Positions 35,930-47,700 of a stretch of 64,000 nucleotides of DNA are shown here, one piece after another (the stretch's first letter is position 1; every line of letters starts with the position of its first letter). Below the pieces are notes generated by a model. That model was not told where the DNA came from. It ran no database searches and saw only the letters and a program-made list of their open reading frames with translations. Position numbers and translations under genes: made by a program. Source of the stretch: Shewanella polaris (lineage in GTDB: Bacteria; Pseudomonadota; Gammaproteobacteria; Enterobacterales; Shewanellaceae); the NCBI RefSeq assembly GCF_006385555.1, contig NZ_CP041036.1, forward strand, positions 4,340,001 through 4,404,000. The letters are read 5' to 3'.

Positions 35930-36031
35930 TACTAATCCATTCAATCACTATTAATTCACAGATAATACCGTTTTTAAAACAGAAACACAGCCCTGTTAAA
36001 CTTGACCATGGCTAGCTCATTAAGTTAAATT

Positions 36032-36049
36032 AGCGTACAATTGTACGCT
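36032..36049. promoter_or_regulatory. FabR operator
   Basis: AGCGTACAATTGTACGCT is a perfect 18-bp palindrome and closely resembles E. coli FabR sites (AGCGTACA-NN-TGTACGCT type). It lies between divergent fabR and the desaturase gene, 39 bases before the desaturase start. Confidence 0.88.
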
Positions 36050-36087
36050 CAACCTTCTTTTAAACCTATTTATTGGAACCCTATTAA

Positions 36088-37197
36088 ATGAAAAAACCTC
36101 CAATCATTTGGCTTAATACACTGTTATTTGCCATTACTTTTATTGGCGCTCTAGTATTAGTCCCTTGGCGTGGTATTACCCATGGCTTTGATGGCATTGA
36201 ATGGATTTCGTTTGTTATTTTTGCTTACGCAAGTGGTCTATCGATCACTGCGGGTTACCACAGATTATGGTCTCATAAAGCTTATAAAGCTCACTCTTCG
36301 GTACGCTTTTTATACGCACTAGGTGGGGCGCTCGCACTTCAAAACAGTGCATTACACTGGTGTAGTGATCACCGCGTTCATCACAAACATGTTGATAATA
36401 ATGATAAAGATCCATATTCCGCAAAAATGGGATTTTGGTATAGTCATATCGGTTGGATGCTGCGCGAGTATCAGGCAAGTCGTTATAGTGATTATAACAA
36501 TGTACGTGATTTACAAAATGATCGTATCGTTATGTGGCAACACAAACACTATTTAGCTTTAGTGATACTAATGAATATTGGTTTGCCAGCATTTATCGGT
36601 TGGTTAAATGGCGATATTCTATCTATGGTATTAATGGCAGGCTTATTGCGTCTAGTGGTAGTACATCACTGTACTTTCTTTATCAATTCATTGGCTCATA
36701 TCTGGGGTAAACAACCGTACACAGATAAAAATACAGCTAAAGATAATGCCATTTTAGCATTGTTTACGTATGGAGAGGGTTATCACAACTTTCATCATAT
36801 TTTCGAAAATGATTACCGTAACGGTATTAAATGGTGGGATTACGATCCAACCAAATGGTTAATCAAGCTAATGAGTTGGTTTGGCTTAACCAGTAATTTA
36901 CGTCAAGTTCCACAAGAACGTATTGAAAGTGCCCGTTTGCAAATGCAGCTTTTAGAGGCTCAAAATCAGGTTGCTCACTTACCTAACTGTGATGAAATAA
37001 TTGAAAAATTTCAAACAGAGTATGAGCTAATGAAGCAACACTTAGTTGAATATTATCAAGCTCAAAAAAGCTTGTTAGAAGCAAAACGTAAGCAACTAAC
37101 TGACCATAACCTCAAACAGCAGGTACAATTATTACGTAATCAATTTCTTGAGCAACAACGTAATTGGAAAAGCTTAACAGCTGCCTATGCACAGTAA
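36088..37197 (+). CDS. Membrane delta-9-type acyl desaturase with C-terminal coiled coil
   Basis: Di-iron, oxygen-dependent integral-membrane enzyme that inserts a double bond into acyl-CoA or lipid-linked fatty acids. It has 369 residues. The three histidine boxes are HRLWSH (58-63), HRVHHKH (95-101) and HNFHH (about 232-236). Four hydrophobic spans are visible (about 8-26, 38-55, 72-88 and 155-190). The last 85 residues are highly charged and Gln-rich and look like a coiled coil, beyond the usual end of the catalytic domain. It is divergent from fabR and probably repressed by it. This gives the cell an aerobic route to unsaturated lipids beside FabA/FabB. Confidence 0.92.
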   Translation: MKKPPIIWLNTLLFAITFIGALVLVPWRGITHGFDGIEWISFVIFAYASGLSITAGYHRLWSHKAYKAHSSVRFLYALGGALALQNSALHWCSDHRVHHKHVDNNDKDPYSAKMGFWYSHIGWMLREYQASRYSDYNNVRDLQNDRIVMWQHKHYLALVILMNIGLPAFIGWLNGDILSMVLMAGLLRLVVVHHCTFFINSLAHIWGKQPYTDKNTAKDNAILALFTYGEGYHNFHHIFENDYRNGIKWWDYDPTKWLIKLMSWFGLTSNLRQVPQERIESARLQMQLLEAQNQVAHLPNCDEIIEKFQTEYELMKQHLVEYYQAQKSLLEAKRKQLTDHNLKQQVQLLRNQFLEQQRNWKSLTAAYAQ

Positions 37198-37216
37198 AGC
37201 TAATGCTTAACTATTT

Positions 37217-37246
37217 AAAAGGTCACGTACATACGTGACCTTTTTT
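37217..37246 (+). terminator. Rho-independent terminator of the desaturase gene
   Basis: Stem AAAAGGTCACGTA / TACGTGACCTTTT with a very short loop, then further T. It begins 20 bases after the stop codon. Confidence 0.9.
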
Positions 37247-37643
37247 ATTTTGAGCAATCCCAAATAATGCCACTGTTATCTTCAACTTAAGATATACCCC
37301 GTTTTACAATTCATTCTTTCTACGAGCCCAAAATAGAGGTCAGTCGTTCGTTGCTGTAGCAACTATGTGTATTGGCTCACACGACAATCAATTAAGTGCA
37401 ACACTCACTGAACATGTGTTCGCGTATATTACCTTTACTCCTTACCACCATGCTCACCTAACTACCGCATAACATTAGCGATACATTGAATTGACCTAAA
37501 AATAAAATAAGCTAATGTTCATAATAATATTTTTATAGCTTTAAAAAAGATCGACTAAGTTTGATAAACGACTAAAACACAAGATATTCTGCCTAATAAT
37601 GATTATAATTGCTGCTCAATTCGCCATCGAAAGATCAACTAAT
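37247..37643. other. Intergenic region upstream of selD
   Basis: About 400 bases without a supported gene, RNA or repeat. It presumably holds the selD-selU promoter; no operator was recognised. Confidence 0.4.
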
Positions 37644-38699
37644 ATGTCTCAGCAAGCAATCAAACTAACCGAATATAGCCATGGCGCAGGCTGCGGCTGT
37701 AAGATCTCCCCTAAAGTATTAAGCACCATTCTTGCATCACAACTCCCCGTATTTACTGATCCGAACTTATTAGTGGGTAATCAAACCCGTGACGATGCCG
37801 CTGTCTATAAGCTAAATGAACAAACTGGCATTATCAGTACCACAGACTTTTTTATGCCCATTGTAGATGACCCATTTACCTTTGGCCGAATTGCAGCCAC
37901 CAATGCCATCAGTGATATATACGCTATGGGTGGTACTCCCATAATGGCGATTGCCATTTTAGGCTGGCCAATTAATAAATTACCCGCAGAAGTAGCACAA
38001 CAAGTAGTAGATGGTGGACGTCAAGCCTGTGCCGATGCCGGTATTATGTTGGCTGGAGGTCACAGTATCGATGCTCCTGAACCTATTTTTGGATTAGCCG
38101 TAACAGGGCAAATTCCGCTTGAACAAGTAAAACAAAACGATACCGCCAAAGCAGGCGATCGTTTATACCTCACCAAACCGATTGGTATTGGTATTCTGAC
38201 AACAGCACAGAAACAGAAAAAACTCCGTGATGAAGATAGTCTAATTGCGCCTGATGCGATGTGTCAGCTCAACAAGATTGGTATCGATATTGCTAAAATT
38301 GTTGGTGTTAATGCATTAACAGACGTAACGGGGTTTGGACTGGCCGGCCACTTAATTGAAGTCTGCCAAGGCGCAAAACTTAAAGCTAACTTAGTGTTAT
38401 CCCAAGTGCCTTTATTACCAAAAGTAAGTGATTACTTGGCTCTTGGCTGTATTCCTGGCGGCACTCATCGTAACTTTGACAGCTATGGCGAATATTTACC
38501 CCCTTTAACTGATGATCAAAAAGCCATTCTCTGCGATCCTCAAACCAGTGGAGGATTATTAGTTGCAGTGAGTGCTGAAGCGGAAAATGAACTTAAAGCA
38601 TTATTAGAAACCAATGGAATTGAAGCTATTTGTATCGGGAGACTCAATACCTATAAACCGAGTTCTGATGGCCATGATGTTCTTGTGGAATTAAGCTAA
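37644..38699 (+). CDS. selD: Selenophosphate synthase
   Basis: Makes selenophosphate from selenide and ATP for selenouridine and selenocysteine synthesis. It has 351 residues from ATG 37644; the in-frame ATG at 37599 adds a non-conserved stretch. The active-site GAGCGCK block contains Cys, not selenocysteine. The ATP-binding RDDAAVYK and [10 protein letters not shown] blocks are normal. The stop overlaps the selU start (TAATG), so the two are translationally coupled. Together they suffice for tRNA 2-selenouridine. Confidence 0.96.
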   Translation: MSQQAIKLTEYSHGAGCGCKISPKVLSTILASQLPVFTDPNLLVGNQTRDDAAVYKLNEQTGIISTTDFFMPIVDDPFTFGRIAATNAISDIYAMGGTPIMAIAILGWPINKLPAEVAQQVVDGGRQACADAGIMLAGGHSIDAPEPIFGLAVTGQIPLEQVKQNDTAKAGDRLYLTKPIGIGILTTAQKQKKLRDEDSLIAPDAMCQLNKIGIDIAKIVGVNALTDVTGFGLAGHLIEVCQGAKLKANLVLSQVPLLPKVSDYLALGCIPGGTHRNFDSYGEYLPPLTDDQKAILCDPQTSGGLLVAVSAEAENELKALLETNGIEAICIGRLNTYKPSSDGHDVLVELS

Positions 38700-39799
38700 T
38701 GAGCGAGGTTATTCCCAGCTCTGAATATGGCAGAATACTATTAGAAGGTCGTCCATTAATTGATGTGCGTGCACCTGTCGAATTTATCAAAGGTGCATTT
38801 AGCCATTCAATTAATTTACCGTTAATGCAAGACGGTGAACGCGAGAAGGTAGGAACATGCTATAAACAACATGGTCAAGACGCTGCTATCGCATTAGGCC
38901 ATGAGCTGGTAACCGGAAAAGTTAAACAACAGCGTATAGATGCTTGGCAAGCTCAATTGTCTCAACACCCAGACAGTTACTTATATTGTTTCCGTGGCGG
39001 TTTACGTTCGCAATTATCACAGCAATGGATTAAAGAGTCAGGCTTAAACATCCCTTATATTCAAGGGGGCTACAAAGCCATGCGGACTTTTTTAATTAAT
39101 GCTATCGAACAAACCCCTAACCAAACAAAAATGCTTATTTTAAGTGGCATAACGGGTAGCGGTAAGACAGAAGTTATCAATCAGCGAGATGAGTCTGTCG
39201 ATCTTGAAGGCATAGCAAATCATCGCGGATCGAGCTTTGGCAAAAATATTGACCCGCAGCCCAGTCAAATTAACTTCGAAAATAACTTAGCCGTTTCATT
39301 ACTTAAACATCAACAACAGCAACATAATCACTTACTGTTAGAAGATGAAAGTATTCTGATTGGTCGCTCTGCCCTGCCACACAGCTTTTACCACGCCATG
39401 CAACAAGCTGAAATTATCGTGCTCGATGAACCATTAGACGCACGTTTACCGCGCTTATTGCATGACTATGTAGAGGGAAAGCTCGCTGATTATGAGTCAC
39501 ACTTGGGTGAACAAGCTGGTTTCGATGCTTTTACTGCATATTTGACCCAAAGTTTACTGGGGATCCGTAAACGCTTAGGCGGTAAATTACATCAAGAACT
39601 GCAAGACTTAGTAGATAAAGCACTTAATGCGCAACAGAATCAAAATGATACCAGTAAACATCTAGACTGGATAAGCCAGTTACTCACTATTTATTATGAC
39701 CCAATGTACCAGTATCAACTTGAACAGAAAAAAGATAGAGTCATATTTCAAGGTAATAGACAAGCCATACACCAATGGTTAGATAACCATAAGTCATAA
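38699..39799 (+). CDS. selU: tRNA 2-selenouridine synthase
   Basis: Converts 2-thiouridine at the wobble position of Lys, Glu and Gln tRNAs to 2-selenouridine, using selenophosphate from SelD. It has 366 residues, as in E. coli MnmH/YbbB. The N-terminal rhodanese domain has the catalytic Cys in YCFRGGLRS (about residue 96). The C-terminal P-loop domain has [11 protein letters not shown] (near 145-155). It overlaps selD by one base, and a hairpin follows the gene. Confidence 0.96.
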   Translation: MSEVIPSSEYGRILLEGRPLIDVRAPVEFIKGAFSHSINLPLMQDGEREKVGTCYKQHGQDAAIALGHELVTGKVKQQRIDAWQAQLSQHPDSYLYCFRGGLRSQLSQQWIKESGLNIPYIQGGYKAMRTFLINAIEQTPNQTKMLILSGITGSGKTEVINQRDESVDLEGIANHRGSSFGKNIDPQPSQINFENNLAVSLLKHQQQQHNHLLLEDESILIGRSALPHSFYHAMQQAEIIVLDEPLDARLPRLLHDYVEGKLADYESHLGEQAGFDAFTAYLTQSLLGIRKRLGGKLHQELQDLVDKALNAQQNQNDTSKHLDWISQLLTIYYDPMYQYQLEQKKDRVIFQGNRQAIHQWLDNHKS

Positions 39800-39807
39800 A
39801 GCACTTC

Positions 39808-39840
39808 ATTATAAAGCCCTCATGATGAGGGCTTTATAAT
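39808..39840. terminator. Long perfect hairpin after selU
   Basis: ATTATAAAGCCCTCAT and its exact reverse complement are separated by one base, giving a 16-bp stem. T tracts are weak on both sides, so it may be a bidirectional terminator between selU and cysQ. Confidence 0.7.
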
Positions 39841-39982
39841 GTCTGGTATCTTCAGCATATAAGTTAACTATATTTAACTCATCTAACCTAAACGGATGAT
39901 TAACACTTTCAATGAATGATTCACCATCGGTCAAAAAAATACACTGCAAAATATTTATTAAATCGAATTAACTATATGTAAA

Positions 39983-40792
39983 TCATTTAGTTAAAAGTGA
40001 ATCCCACGGTAAATTGGCACTACCGACTACAATAAAATTGGGGTTTTCTAACGTTTCACGCTCATTGTAGGTCATAGGCTGTAAATTTATATCAATTAGC
40101 GCACCACCAGCTTCTTCAATAATAATTTGTGCAGCTCCCGTATCCCACTCACCAGTTGGTCCTAAGCGAACATAGCAGTCTGCTCTGCCCTCTGCGACTA
40201 AACAACTTTTTAATGCTGCTCCGCCCATCACCACTAATTCGCAATGGTTCGGTTTATTAAGTAACTTTAATACCGATTGAGGATCTTGACGACGACTTAC
40301 CGCTAAACGTAAATGTTCTGGTTCATCACCGGTTAATTGTTTACTGGTAATACGTATTTCGTTCTTACCATCACGCTTATAGGCACCTAGTCCAGCTATT
40401 GCGTAATAACACACCTTAGTCATCGGCACATAAACCACCCCCATAATTGGACGATTATGTTCAATCAAGGCGATAATGACAGAGAAGTCACCACTTCCAG
40501 CAATGAACTCGCCAGTACCATCAAGTGGATCAACTAACCAATAACGCTTCCATGTTTCACGTACACTTAATGGAATATCCGCGGCTTCTTCACTTAAAAT
40601 AGGAATATCGGGTGTTAGCTCTGCTAACTTACTGCAAATAATATCATTGGCAGCTAAATCAGCAGACGTCACTGGGGTGTTATCTGACTTAATTTCGCGT
40701 TTAAAGTTACCTTTTAGGTAAATATCACGAATTTTTTGTCCAGCTTCTGTCGCAATGTCTATGACTTGCTCAATTACATCTTCTGGCTTCAT
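39983..40792 (-). CDS. cysQ: 3'(2'),5'-bisphosphate nucleotidase CysQ
   Basis: Inositol-monophosphatase-fold enzyme that hydrolyses 3'-phosphoadenosine 5'-phosphate from sulfate assimilation to AMP. It has 269 residues. Metal-binding motifs: EEAA (about 67), DPLDGT (near 89-94) and WDTGAAQIIIEEAGG near the C-terminus. The start has GGAG six bases upstream. It lies just downstream of nudE on the same strand, with a gap of about 140 bases. Confidence 0.95.
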   Translation of the reverse strand: MKPEDVIEQVIDIATEAGQKIRDIYLKGNFKREIKSDNTPVTSADLAANDIICSKLAELTPDIPILSEEAADIPLSVRETWKRYWLVDPLDGTGEFIAGSGDFSVIIALIEHNRPIMGVVYVPMTKVCYYAIAGLGAYKRDGKNEIRITSKQLTGDEPEHLRLAVSRRQDPQSVLKLLNKPNHCELVVMGGAALKSCLVAEGRADCYVRLGPTGEWDTGAAQIIIEEAGGALIDINLQPMTYNERETLENPNFIVVGSANLPWDSLLTK

Positions 40793-40932
40793 TACTACTC
40801 CAATTACTGGATTCGAGAAAGATGACCTGACAAGGACACCAATAAATACGGCTATTGCCTATTCTATGTGTGATTGCATGATGAATTCAATACGCCAAAA
40901 TAAGTTACCTATTTAGCGTTTTTCAACTTCAG

Positions 40933-41508
40933 CTATTTTCCATCAGCAAGCTGATGAGTTGATCCAGCCAAATATTGTTGAGTTAAAAAAAGGGCACTTA
41001 CACTGCGAGACTCGGAGAAATCAACATTATCGATTAATAACTGCCAATCAGATAATGGCCAAGGTATCACGTCAATTGGCTCAGGCTCGTCACCTTCTAA
41101 ACGACTAGGATACAGTTTTTCTGCTACAAAAATGTGCATTTTGCTGGAAAAATAACTTGGCGCAAGAGATAGCTCTTTTAAATGGGTCAATTGATAACTA
41201 CCAAAACCGATCTCTTCCTGGAGCTCTCTATTGGCAGCTTCTATCGCCGTTTCACCTGGGTCAATCAATCCTTTAGGAAAGCCTAGCTCATAATTATCAG
41301 TACCTCCAGCGTATTCGCTGGCGAGTAACAAATTACCCTGATGAATGGGGACAATCATCACTGCACCTCTGTTACTCCCTTTCATGCGTTCATATTGACG
41401 CTCTACGCCATTAGAAAACTTAAGGTGTACCTGCTCAATTTGAAACAGTCTGCTTTTGGCAACAATTTCGCTATGCAGGGTCTCCGGCTTTTTATGCCGC
41501 TGTGTCAT
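40933..41508 (-). CDS. nudE: ADP compounds hydrolase NudE
   Basis: Nudix hydrolase acting on ADP-ribose, NADH and diadenosine polyphosphates. It has 191 residues, near the 186 of E. coli. The Nudix box GLIDPGETAIEAANRELQEE plus IGF is complete. ATG 41508 has GAGG five bases upstream and matches the family start; the open frame reaches 41667 but that part is not conserved. In E. coli nudE is adjacent to and divergent from yrfG. Here about 8.6 kb of accessory genes lie between them. Confidence 0.94.
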   Translation of the reverse strand: MTQRHKKPETLHSEIVAKSRLFQIEQVHLKFSNGVERQYERMKGSNRGAVMIVPIHQGNLLLASEYAGGTDNYELGFPKGLIDPGETAIEAANRELQEEIGFGSYQLTHLKELSLAPSYFSSKMHIFVAEKLYPSRLEGDEPEPIDVIPWPLSDWQLLIDNVDFSESRSVSALFLTQQYLAGSTHQLADGK

Positions 41509-41666
41509 TGAAGCCTCATCAAATAATGTCATTTTCACAAACATCAATCTTATACCAAACAAAAATAATATGTGACCTGTTTTTATTGCAATAAAATCTA
41601 GGTCGACAACAAATATCTTAGCGGTATAAGAAGTGGATAACAACTCAACACCGTTGAACTTAACCA

Positions 41667-41719
41667 TAAAACAAAATGCCCCCTTTGAGCATGATATTTC
41701 ACATACTAAAAGGAGGCAT
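41667..41719 (-). terminator. Terminator of the giant repeat-protein gene
   Basis: On the minus strand ATGCCTCCTTT pairs with AAAGGGGGCAT (one G-T) across a loop of about 20 bases, followed by TTTTGTTTT. It begins about 20 bases after the stop. Confidence 0.75.
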
Positions 41720-41737
41720 CAGCTTACCGAGAAAAAA

Positions 41738-44700
41738 TTAAAAATGATAACGGAGGTTTAATTGGTAACTTAAGATATCGTTGGGTGCCAAAGCAATATA
41801 ATCCATCCCTAAACCTGCAGACCAATTGCGAGTAAATTGATAATCTAAATGCATGCCTGTATACCAATCCGTACCATCAAACTGAGTCGTTAACGTTTGC
41901 CCTTGGGAGTAGCTTTTGACTTCCGACTCCCAAATTAACACCCCTACTGGCACCGAAAATCGCCATCCATCATGCTCTACTAAACTCAATTCGACACCCA
42001 CACTGAATCCTGTAGGTAATATTGGCGACACGGATTTGAGTAACTCATGATATTGGTCAGTATTTAAACTCTCGCCGCTTATCTGCGTAGAGCCTTCACC
42101 AAAATCTATATATCCAAGTTCAAAAGCAAGTACTGAATTAACTTGATAGCCGATACTAAAACCAAAGCTAGTGTTTGATTTATCAAACGCCTCTATCTGA
42201 CCGGATGTTATTTCCTGCTGCAATTCTGCTTGAGTGTTAACCGATTCGCTAAAACCAACAACAGCATCCAAATACCAAGGTGATATCGCTGATGACTCTT
42301 GTGCTTGAACATGGCTCGAGCTTGCCAATAACACCACCAAACCCAATGATAAAACCTTATAATATCTAAAACCATTCTCCGGCTTGATACGCAGCATTAT
42401 CACCAACAATAGCAGACCACTCCAAAACCAATGCATACTGCCGCCACTTGACTCATTGTTGACTACTTGAGTTTTAAAAGCCGTAACGGTAACCATTACA
42501 TTCGCACTAGCCTCACCACCTTCACCGTCACTAATGGTATAACTCACAGTATCAATACCTTCAAAACCAGTTATTGGGGTATAACGGATTTTGTTATTTT
42601 CAATCATGACGCTACCTTGCTGTGCGCTCACCGCTATCACGCTTAATGTTTGGTTATCTGCATCGGTATCATTACTCAACACATCTAATATCAAGGTTGT
42701 TTTATCATCTGTATTGGCGATATCATCCACTGCAATTGGGGCTCTGTTCGCCACAACAGTTACGGTTAACTTGCTGCTACCTGTGCCACCGTTACCATCA
42801 CTTATGCTATACACCAATACATCTGTCCCAATGAAATCGTCCGCTGGCAAGTAACTTACTTGTTGGTTATCTAACACCTCTGCTGTACCAAACTGACTGA
42901 TGACTTGCTTAACCGTCAAGGCATCTCCATCGGCGTCACTGTCGTTTGCCAGTACGTCAATATCAATCTCCTGATTAACTGACACTGTAACCGCATCGGC
43001 CACAGCTAGGGGCAGAGTATTACCAGTGAGCATCACTGCGACCCCACCTGGGTCAACGATGGTACCGTTGGCTAGACCATCGTCATCGTTCGGGCCACCA
43101 TCTTCTATGGTTAGCTGTACACACCAGTGACCTTCATTTAATCCAGTTTGCCATTCAACGGCACTTGGTGGAGGGCAATAACCTGAATTACCTGCTGTCG
43201 ACATAACCGAATTATTATCGTTGGACACAAAGTCTTGCCAACTGCCGCTGACAAACTTGCGATACACTGCATTGGTCGGCACTGGTAATGTTTGAGGAAT
43301 AACGATGCTCACACTGTCACCTAGCTTAGGTAAATCAGTGAGTTCAAAGTCAAACAGGCCACCCAAATTACTCGCTTGTAGATCGTCGCTTAAATCAGCT
43401 TCTTGAATTTCAATACCATTATTTCCATTGAGTTGCGCCGTGTTACCTAAGCGCAAACACACGCCAGACTGACTTTCTGCAAGAAAGCTTACTTGTTCAA
43501 TGCTTTTTTCTTGCAACACATTACACTCGAGAATGGCATCAAGATAATCGGCAATGCCATCGTTATCAGCGTCAGTAAAACCTTCTTGATCATCAGGAAT
43601 TAAATCACCATCGCTATCTGCACCTGTAAGTATTGGTAAGCTCTCTTTTACCAACAAGGTTAATTTCACTGTTGTCGATAATTCAGGAACACCATCATCT
43701 GTAACCACCACACTAATAGGGTAATTTCCCGAATCTAGGGTGCTAGGGTCAAAGTAACTGCCATCGGCATCACTTTCTAACACTAAAACACCTGTCGACC
43801 AGACTTCAGTGAGGCTGTCCTGCAGGTTCATATCACGGCTTTTCGCGCTAATGTACACCTTACCGCCAACCTTACTCACTTGACTGCGCAGTTCATTAGA
43901 TTGCATCACTTGAATACTGGCTTGTGGGGCAATATTGGCTTCAGTAATTAATAACTGTGTTTCATCTTGTCCGCTGAGATTCAGGCTAGGGTCCAAACTG
44001 ATAATCAGCTCTTCATCCACTTCTGTTACCCCGTCATCGAATACATTGACGCTAAAGCTTTCGCTCAAGCCTGAAGTGATCTCAAACACACCGTCGACTA
44101 AGTCATGATCATTAGCATCACTACTACCAGAAACAGTATAAGGAATACTCACTGGATATTGCGGTGAAGGGCCGTTTAAGAAGACGCTAAATTGCACTTC
44201 ACTCCCTTCTGCAACCACTTGGTTTCGACTAATCGAAATCAAAGGATTCACAGTCACTTTCTGGGATTTAATTGAGCTGAGGCCTTCACTATCAGTCGCT
44301 TGCCAGTAGGCTAAATGTTCGCCTGGTGCAAATAATTGTTGAGTATTCACTAAAGAGACCGCGAGTTTATTACCCGCCTTATCAACAGCCGTTGCGACAC
44401 CTAGCTTAAGCTTAGTGAACAGCCCCGTTGCGTTAGCCGTAATATCGTCAGGTGCGGTAATTACAGGCGCATCTTCTGAATTTTCACCTGTGATAAGTAA
44501 TTGTACCTTGGCATTACTGCGACCTTTTTGACCATCGGAAATGGTATAGCGTAAGGTTACAGGGCCGACAAAATCAGTAGGCGCTTGATATTTAAGCTGC
44601 GACGCCTCAACTTGTATGCTGCCCACATCGGCCGCTGCACCGTCAATGGTCAAAGTATCGTCATCAACGTCGGTATCATTATCAAGTACAGCAATGGTAT

Positions 44701-47700
44701 AGCTATTGTCTACCGACAGGCTTTTACTATAACTATCATCCATAGCCTGAGGTTCATCATTCACTGGGTTAACGTTGATGCTCACCAAACCAGGTTGTGA
44801 ACTTAGCTCGGCATCTTTAGCAATAAAGCTAACGCTGTCTTCTCCATTAAAGTCTGCATCTGGGGTATATAGCCAAACTGAGCCATGTTTATCTAATTTT
44901 CCTGATGTTGGTTGAGTTAATACCTCAAAATTCAGAACATCATTTTCTGCATCTGTTGCAGTAAAACTAAACGATACCGAGCCATCTTCATCCAAACTGA
45001 CATTAGTATTTGTTGCTACTGGAGCACTATTAGCATTTATTGGCGTTACACTGTTAGACGCACTTGATGCAGCACTGGTACCTGCAGAGTTTGTGGCGGT
45101 AACACTAAATGTGTAGGGAGTTCCATTGGTGAGCCCAATAACAGTTAATGGTGACCCAGCGCCTGAAGATGTGATTCCACTGGGACTTGATGTCACGGTA
45201 TAAGCCGTTATCGCTGCCCCACCGTTATTAGCAGGGGCACTGAAGCTTACGGTTGCTTGGGTATCGCCCGCCGTTGCTATACCGATACTAGGTGCATCTG
45301 CCACTAAGGCATTCACAGTAAAAGTCTGGCTCACTTGGGCTGCTGGTAAATATGCGCCGTTACCCGCTTGATTAGCATTAATGGTACAGTTTCCCGCGGT
45401 AATAAAGGTAAGGCTACCGCCAGAGGTAACGGTACAGACACTCGAAGTCGATGATGTAAATACAGGGGTTAAGCCTGAGCTTGCACTTGCGGTTAACGTT
45501 GGCGTAGAACCAATGCTTTGTGCGCCGGGATCCGTAAACGTAATAGTTTGTGCCGATTTAGGCGTCACGCTGTTGGAGCTACTTGATGCTGCACTGATAC
45601 CTGCGGAGTTTGTGGCAGTGACACTAAAAGTATACGCTGTGCCATTAGAGAGTCCCGTCACAGTCAATGGTGACCCAACGCCTGAAGACGTTATTCCACT
45701 CGGGCTTGATGTTACCGTATAAGCCGTTATCGCCGCGCCGCCATTACTCGCTGGGGCGCTGAAGCTAACACTCACTTGGGTATCGCCCGCAGTAGCGGTT
45801 CCAATACTCGGCGCGCCCGCAACCACGGCATTAACAGAGAAGCTCTGACTCACTTGAGTCGCTGGAGAGTAAGCTGTACTCCCCGTCTGATCTGCATTAA
45901 TAATACAAGTACCAGTGGTAACTAAAGCCAAGGCTCCGCCACTGCTCACTGTACACACACCGGTGGTTGATGACGTAAACACCGGTGTTAACCCTGAACT
46001 GGCAGTCGCCGTTAATGTTGGGCTGGAACCAAAACTTTGTGCACCAGGATTGCTAAACGTGATGGTTTGCGACGCCTTGGGCGTGACGCTGTTGGATGCG
46101 CTAGAAGCCACACTAGTGCCCGTAGAGTTAGTAGCCGTAATGGTAAAAGAATAATCCACACCATTGGTTAATCCAGCCACAGTGATAGGCGAACCCATAC
46201 CAGAACCCGTGAGACCACCAGGGCTAGAAGTCACGGTATAACTTGTAATTGCAGAGCCACCAGTGAAAGCTGGAGCAGTAAAACTAACGGATGCCTGAGT
46301 ATCACCCGCACTTGCACTCGCCGCTGTAAGCGCTCCTGGTACTACCGCATTAACACTGAACGAACGACTGACGGTTGCCGCTGCCGAATAACTACTATTA
46401 CCAGGCTGATCTGCATCAATGGTACACGTACCAGTTGTCACAAACGTTAACGCGCCGCCACTGGTGATAGTACATACGCCAGTAGTGGATGAGGTAAAAG
46501 TAGGTGTAAGCCCAGAAGTTGAGCTTGCTGATAGTATAGGGGTAGTGCCAAAGTTTTGCGCCCCAGGGTTAGCAAATGTTATGGCTTGTGATGCTTGGGG
46601 AGTCACACTGTTGGAAGCACTTGATGCTGAGCTAGTGCCTGTCGAGTTGATTGCCGTAACCTTAAAGGTATAAGCAACACCATTGGTTAGACCCATTATC
46701 ATTAATGGCGAGCCAGTACCACTGGCAGTATTACCGCCAGGACTTGAGGTCACAGTATAAGCGCTAATCGCAGAGCCGCCATTACTAGCCGGTGCACTAA
46801 AAGTAACTGATACCTGGCCGTTTCCTGCTGTTGCCGTACCTATTATTGGCGCGCTAGATATCGTCAGTACATTGCTGGCAATAATACCATTACCAGTTAA
46901 GTCGGCCACATTAATTGCCGCATCGGCACCTGCGGCCCAATCATCAGCAGCGGCAAGATTATAGGTTGTTACATCATTTGCGCTGGAACCATTTTTATTT
47001 AATAGTACGTTGACTCCGCTTTTATCAGTTGTACTCAATGTCAGAGTAAAAGCGGTACCGGAAGTCACTTCCACATTGGCGGTATCCGTAAGGCTGTAAG
47101 TCCCACCGCCCTCACCAGTAAAAGTGAATTTATTGGCGACTACGTCATTAGTCGCACCTTGTTGACTTAAATAACCACTGCCAGTCACCACCAGCACGCC
47201 ACTGGTATAGTCATAGGTTGCGCTGGTTAAAGTAGGTACAGCCACATTACTGACTGTTATTTTATTTTCTGAAGAGTCTTCTACATTCAAGGCTGGATCT
47301 GCACCTGCAGCCCAATCTTCTGCCGCATCAAGATAATAAGCTGATAGATCAGTAGATTGTTGACCATTCTGATTGGCAATTAAATTATAAGCCGCTTTAT
47401 CTGTAGCACTTAAGGTGAGTGAAATGCTAGTGTTGGATGTTATTTCTACATTACTGGTATCAGTTAAGGTGTAGCTGGCTCCACCTTCACCGTATAAGGT
47501 AAATTTATTGGCTATTATGTCATTGGAGGCGCCTGCACGCTTAGTGAATCCAGACCCTATCGCTGTGAGCACACCGCTACTCGCATCATAAGTTGCACTG
47601 CTAATGGTGGGTACTGGCACACCTAAAACCGTAATACCATTAGCCGTAATATCGTCTGTTGAGGAGGAATCAGCAATGAAACCTGCCGCCCCCGCAAGGT

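Noticed and set aside
37680..37710. Selenocysteine in SelD
   Set aside because: The active-site codon is TGC/TGT for Cys in GAGCGCK; no in-frame TGA or SECIS-like hairpin is present.
45381..46673. Several plus-strand frames opposite the giant gene
   Set aside because: They are mirror images of the FN3/Ig repeats, similar to one another only because the repeats are similar.
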